Assembly: GCA_016720655.1 (NCBI GenBank)
Contig: JADKKE010000033.1
Span: 124,001 to 188,000 of the forward strand
Source: Bacteroidota bacterium
GTDB lineage: Bacteria; Bacteroidota; Bacteroidia; AKYH767-A; 2013-40CM-41-45
DNA: 64,000 nucleotides
Direction: 5' to 3'
Part shown: positions 61,994 through 64,000 of the stretch, one piece after another
Layout: every line of letters starts with the position of its first letter
Numbering within the stretch: the stretch's first letter is position 1
Notes under the pieces: generated by a model
What the model saw: the letters and a program-made list of their open reading frames with translations, nothing else
Told to the model about the DNA's origin: nothing
Database searches by the model: none
Translations under genes and position numbers: made by a program

Positions 61994-62126
61994 CACGCAT
62001 TCAAACCCGATCCAGGACAATTGAAGCCATAGATCTTTTGTATGTTGCAAAAAGACATCTCGAAAAATGTTCACTTCCACAGGGCATTAATTTTCACTCG
62101 GGAAATCATTAATTTTATTTCAATAC

Positions 62127-62190
62127 GTGAATGATGTAAGTCTTTTTAAAAATTATGTAATTCATTTTTGATGAATGTATTGAACCTTTG
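62127..62190 (+). promoter_or_regulatory. Direct-repeat operator and promoter (copy I)
   Basis: GTGAATGATGTAAG (core GTAA 62136-62139) and AATTATGTAAT (core 62157-62160), 21 bp apart. AACCTTTG at 62183-62190 is the -7-like box at 22 bp. The CsbD-family gene starts at 62244. Confidence 0.86.
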
Positions 62191-62243
62191 TATCTGAAGA
62201 ATCTGACAAAAGCCAACGTGAAAAACAGTCAATACAATTTATC

Positions 62244-62426
62244 ATGATGCAAGGGATTAGCGGAAATTGGGAGGAACAAAAAATTGAATTAAAAAAGAGA
62301 TTTGCTCTTTTGACTGACAATGATTTATTGTTTGCTGATGATAGAAAAGCAGAAATGTGGATTAAGCTTGAAACTAAACTTGGGAAGTCGAAAGAGGAAT
62401 TGCAGAAAATCATGTCGGCTTTATAG
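62244..62426 (+). CDS. CsbD-family stress protein (first copy)
   Basis: A 60-residue protein of the CsbD family: 'ISGNWEEQKIELKKRFALLTDNDLLFADDRKAEMWIKLETKLGKSKEELQKIM'. CsbD is part of the sigma-B general stress regulon in Bacillus; its molecular role is unknown. Starting at ATG 62244 or 62247. It has its own operator copy I and is followed by a strong terminator. The second copy at 63125 matches 'GNW-x-EQK-x2-LK-x2-F-x2-LTD' and 'KLGK(T/S)K-x-EL'. Confidence 0.88.
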   Translation: MMQGISGNWEEQKIELKKRFALLTDNDLLFADDRKAEMWIKLETKLGKSKEELQKIMSAL

Positions 62427-62448
62427 TTGTATGATTGTTGATTAGTAT

Positions 62449-62480
62449 ACCGTTTAACGTGAAGCGTTAAACGGTTTTTT
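62449..62480 (+). terminator. Rho-independent terminator
   Basis: ACCGTTTAACG (62449-62459) pairs perfectly over 11 bases with CGTTAAACGGT (62465-62475), loop of five (TGAAG), followed by a run of T. It ends the first CsbD transcript. The lipoprotein gene that follows (62512) therefore depends on read-through or an unseen promoter. Confidence 0.9.
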
Positions 62481-62511
62481 AAACTAAAAAGAAACTCAAA
62501 AAACAGATAAA

Positions 62512-62976
62512 ATGAAAAAATCAATTTTTACTCTGGCACTACCACTTGGTATAGCCCTAACGGTACTGTCCGCTTGTAGCTCACCGGAACAAAAGGAAGC
62601 CGCAGCCCAGGACAAAGTTCAGGACGCGAAAGAAGAATTAAATACGGTTCAGGCCAATACGAATGCCGAGGAACAAAAAGCGGCCAGTATCGAAGAATGG
62701 AAATTATTTAAAAGCGATACTGAAATACGGATAGGAAATAATGAAAAGCGAATTGCGGAATTAAAGGACAAAATGAAAAAGCCCGGCAAGACGCTTGACC
62801 CTTTGTATAAATCACGCATCGATGCACTTGAATTGAAAAACCAGGAACTCAAATCAAGGTTGGAAGCATATGAAAAGAATCAAAGCAATTGGGAAACATT
62901 CAAACGGGAGTTTAATCACGACATGGATGAATTGGGTGTCGCTTTAGCAGACTTTACAGTGGACAATAAGAATTAA
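62512..62976 (+). CDS. Lipoprotein with coiled-coil domain
   Basis: A 154-residue protein with a clear lipobox: signal 'KSIFTLALPLGIALTVLSAC' with Cys after Ser-Ala, followed by a Glu/Lys/Ala/Gln-rich coiled coil ('KEAAAQDKVQDAKEELNTVQANTNAEEQKAASIEEWKLF', 'IRIGNNEKRIAELKDKMKK', 'IDALELKNQELKSRLEAYEK'). It would be anchored to a membrane with an elongated periplasmic helix. No enzyme motif. It lies between the two CsbD genes. Confidence 0.85.
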   Translation: MKKSIFTLALPLGIALTVLSACSSPEQKEAAAQDKVQDAKEELNTVQANTNAEEQKAASIEEWKLFKSDTEIRIGNNEKRIAELKDKMKKPGKTLDPLYKSRIDALELKNQELKSRLEAYEKNQSNWETFKREFNHDMDELGVALADFTVDNKN

Positions 62977-63021
62977 AAACCATTTAGAAGAAAGATCCGG
63001 TCATTTAGCGCCCTTATGGAA

Positions 63022-63087
63022 CAGTGAATCATGTAAACTTTTAATAGAATCATGTAACACGTCAAAAAGCTATGTTCCCCAACTTTG
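63022..63087 (+). promoter_or_regulatory. Direct-repeat operator and promoter (copy J)
   Basis: AGTGAATCATGTAAA (core GTAA 63033-63036) and AATCATGTAAC (core 63054-63057), 21 bp apart. CAACTTTG at 63080-63087 is the -7-like box at 22 bp. It precedes the second CsbD gene by 38 bases. Confidence 0.86.
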
Positions 63088-63124
63088 TAGTGTAATAATT
63101 CCATTACACTTAATTCAACAAACC

Positions 63125-63325
63125 ATGACAACTCCAACGCCAATTGTGGCTCCAACTAAAGGCAACTGGACTGAGCAAAAAGCAAAGTTGAAAGAAAAAT
63201 TTTCAACGTTGACTGACGCTGATCTTCAGTATGAAAACGGTAAAAAAGATGAAATGATGGATAAAATCCAAATCAAACTCGGAAAAACGAAGGATGAACT
63301 TGCTGCAATTATTGCGGCCCTTTAA
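63125..63325 (+). CDS. CsbD-family stress protein (second copy)
   Basis: A 66-residue CsbD-like protein: a polar N-terminal lead 'TTPTPIVAPTK', then 'GNWTEQKAKLKEKFSTLTDADLQYENGKKDEMMDKIQIKLGKTKDELAAIIAAL'. Compared with the first copy the core motif is conserved in length and residues, but the N-terminus is longer. It has an independent operator (copy J) and terminator, so the two paralogues are separately expressed members of the same regulon. Confidence 0.9.
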   Translation: MTTPTPIVAPTKGNWTEQKAKLKEKFSTLTDADLQYENGKKDEMMDKIQIKLGKTKDELAAIIAAL

Positions 63326-63343
63326 TTCTTTTTAATTCGATAC

Positions 63344-63378
63344 AACATCGTGATGCGGTCAGCGTCACGATGTTTTTT
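63344..63378 (+). terminator. Rho-independent terminator
   Basis: AACATCGTGA (63344-63353) pairs with TCACGATGTT (63365-63374) over ten bases, followed by T-rich sequence. It ends the second CsbD transcript and separates it from the convergent pseudouridine synthase gene. Confidence 0.9.
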
Positions 63379-63382
63379 CATT

Positions 63383-64000
63383 TTACACAGATTCTGAACC
63401 TTTACTATTTGACACATCTGCCGTTTTGCTGGAATTTTGTACCAGCCGATTTATTTCTGCAAGTTCATCAGCAGTAAATTCCCTCCATGTTCCTATCGGG
63501 AGATCCCCGAGAGAAATATTCATGATTCTTATTCTTTTTAATTTCACCACTTCATAATCCAGGAAGGAACACATCCTGCGAATTTGTCGATTCAGTCCTT
63601 GGTTGAGAATAATTCGAAACACGTATGTACTTAATTTTTCAACGAAACATTTTGAAGTAACTGTATCTAAAATAGGAATTCCATTTCCCATTCGTTGGAT
63701 GAATTCTGTCGTTATTGGTTTATCGACAGAAACGATGTATTCCTTTTCATGATTGTTTCCTGCTCTTAATATTTTATTTACAATGTTCCCGTCGCTGGTT
63801 AAAAAAATTAATCCTTCGGATGCTTTATCAAGCCTTCCAACAGGAAAAATACGTTGTGGGTAATTTATAAAATCGATAATGTTCTTTTCTATTTTATTTT
63901 CTGTTGTACAGGTGATTCCAACAGGTTTATTAAATGCGATGTAAACTACTTTGTCAGGGTTTGTTATTGTTTTACCATCAATAGCAATCACATCGCCGGG
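63383..64000 (-). CDS. rluF: RluF-type 23S rRNA pseudouridine synthase, N-terminally cut by window edge
   Basis: The frame runs off the right edge of the window, so the start and most of the S4 RNA-binding domain are outside; the visible 5' end 'PGDVIAIDGK' is the end of an S4 domain. The catalytic part contains 'VYIAFNKPVGITCTT', the catalytic Asp block 'FPVGRLDKASEGLIFLTSDG', 'HEKEYIVSVDKPI' and 'FRIILNQGLNRQIRRMCSFLDYEV', the hallmark of the RsuA/RluB/E/F branch. The 'GNNHEKEYIV' and 'LNRQIRRMCSFL' forms fit RluF, which isomerises uridine in 23S rRNA. A short disordered C-tail follows. Confidence 0.9.
   Translation of the reverse strand, partial: PGDVIAIDGKTITNPDKVVYIAFNKPVGITCTTENKIEKNIIDFINYPQRIFPVGRLDKASEGLIFLTSDGNIVNKILRAGNNHEKEYIVSVDKPITTEFIQRMGNGIPILDTVTSKCFVEKLSTYVFRIILNQGLNRQIRRMCSFLDYEVVKLKRIRIMNISLGDLPIGTWREFTADELAEINRLVQNSSKTADVSNSKGSESV

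Noticed and set aside
28849..63087. The TGTGA at the left end of the operators as a CRP/FNR site
   Set aside because: A CRP site needs the inverted half TCACA at a fixed distance; here the second element is a direct repeat ending in GTAAC.
28849..63087. The GTAAC elements as -35 boxes of an ECF sigma factor
   Set aside because: The distance to the -7-like box (about 22 bp) is too long for an ECF promoter and the motif is doubled at 21 bp; an activator site fits better, though this stays open.
1..64000. CRISPR arrays, tRNA or rRNA genes, insertion sequences, integrase or phage genes
   Set aside because: No regular spacer-repeat array, no cloverleaf in the larger spacers and no transposase or integrase motifs were seen; the coding-repeat proteins explain the visible periodicities.

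Overview
The window is AT-rich DNA from a member of the Bacteroidota, probably a Chitinophagales/Sphingobacteriales-type environmental bacterium. The evidence is about ten secreted proteins ending in type IX secretion (T9SS) type-A sorting domains, promoters with the Bacteroidota -7 box TAnnTTTG, few Shine-Dalgarno sequences, and family content (DUF3943, lmo0937-type peptides, DUF748, many AraC-type HTH proteins) typical of that phylum. No rRNA, tRNA, CRISPR array, transposase or phage gene was seen.

Region 1 (1-28 kb) is mostly secreted and accessory genes. It opens with the end of an M28 peptidase, then a YCII/DGPF protein next to an ECF42-type sigma factor. T9SS cargo proteins follow (beta-propeller-like repeats, an arylsulfotransferase-like protein, a sortilin/BNR-type protein, and a frameshifted Tat-signal intradiol dioxygenase). 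Between them sits a small-enzyme operon (AHSA1/SRPBCC, two VOC proteins, DoxX, a zinc-ribbon/HhH protein) beside a GlxA-like regulator. The region closes with a cytochrome P450-ferredoxin pair.

Region 2 (28-64 kb) is a stress and envelope island. I found twelve copies of one operator-promoter: two direct half-sites (GTGAATnATGTAAC, then TTnTGTAAC) exactly 21 bp apart, followed in eleven cases exactly 22 bp (in one case 21 bp) downstream by a -7 box (TAATTTTG or nAcCTTTG type). The copies precede (i) a small protein-lmo0937-YtxH cluster, (ii) a UbiA-type III PKS-methyltransferase-FAD oxidoreductase operon, (iii) a GH130 enzyme plus glycosyltransferase, (iv) a DUF748/AsmA-like protein, (v) a PAS histidine kinase-receiver-AraC cassette, (vi) AI-2E transporter-Dps, (vii) an OmpA/TSP3 protein, (viii) an ester cyclase and a frameshifted YceI gene, (ix) lmo0937-DUF3943-PAP2-PAP2, (x) an outer-membrane barrel, and (xi, xii) two CsbD-family genes. 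None was found in the first 28 kb.

The 21-bp direct-repeat layout abutting the promoter resembles an AraC-family activator site. Two closely related AraC-type proteins are encoded inside the island, one of them in the sensor-kinase operon that itself carries the operator. My reading, which is an inference, is a locally encoded and probably self-amplifying stress regulon that combines DNA protection (Dps), CsbD/YtxH/lmo0937-type stress proteins, envelope structure (OmpA, PAP2, AsmA-like), glycan metabolism and a phenolic-lipid or prenylated polyketide pathway. An MCE/Mla lipid-transport operon with an alpha/beta hydrolase, a BamA-like protein and a BrkB-like protein sits in the middle without the operator. 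The window ends in an RluF-type pseudouridine synthase cut by the edge.
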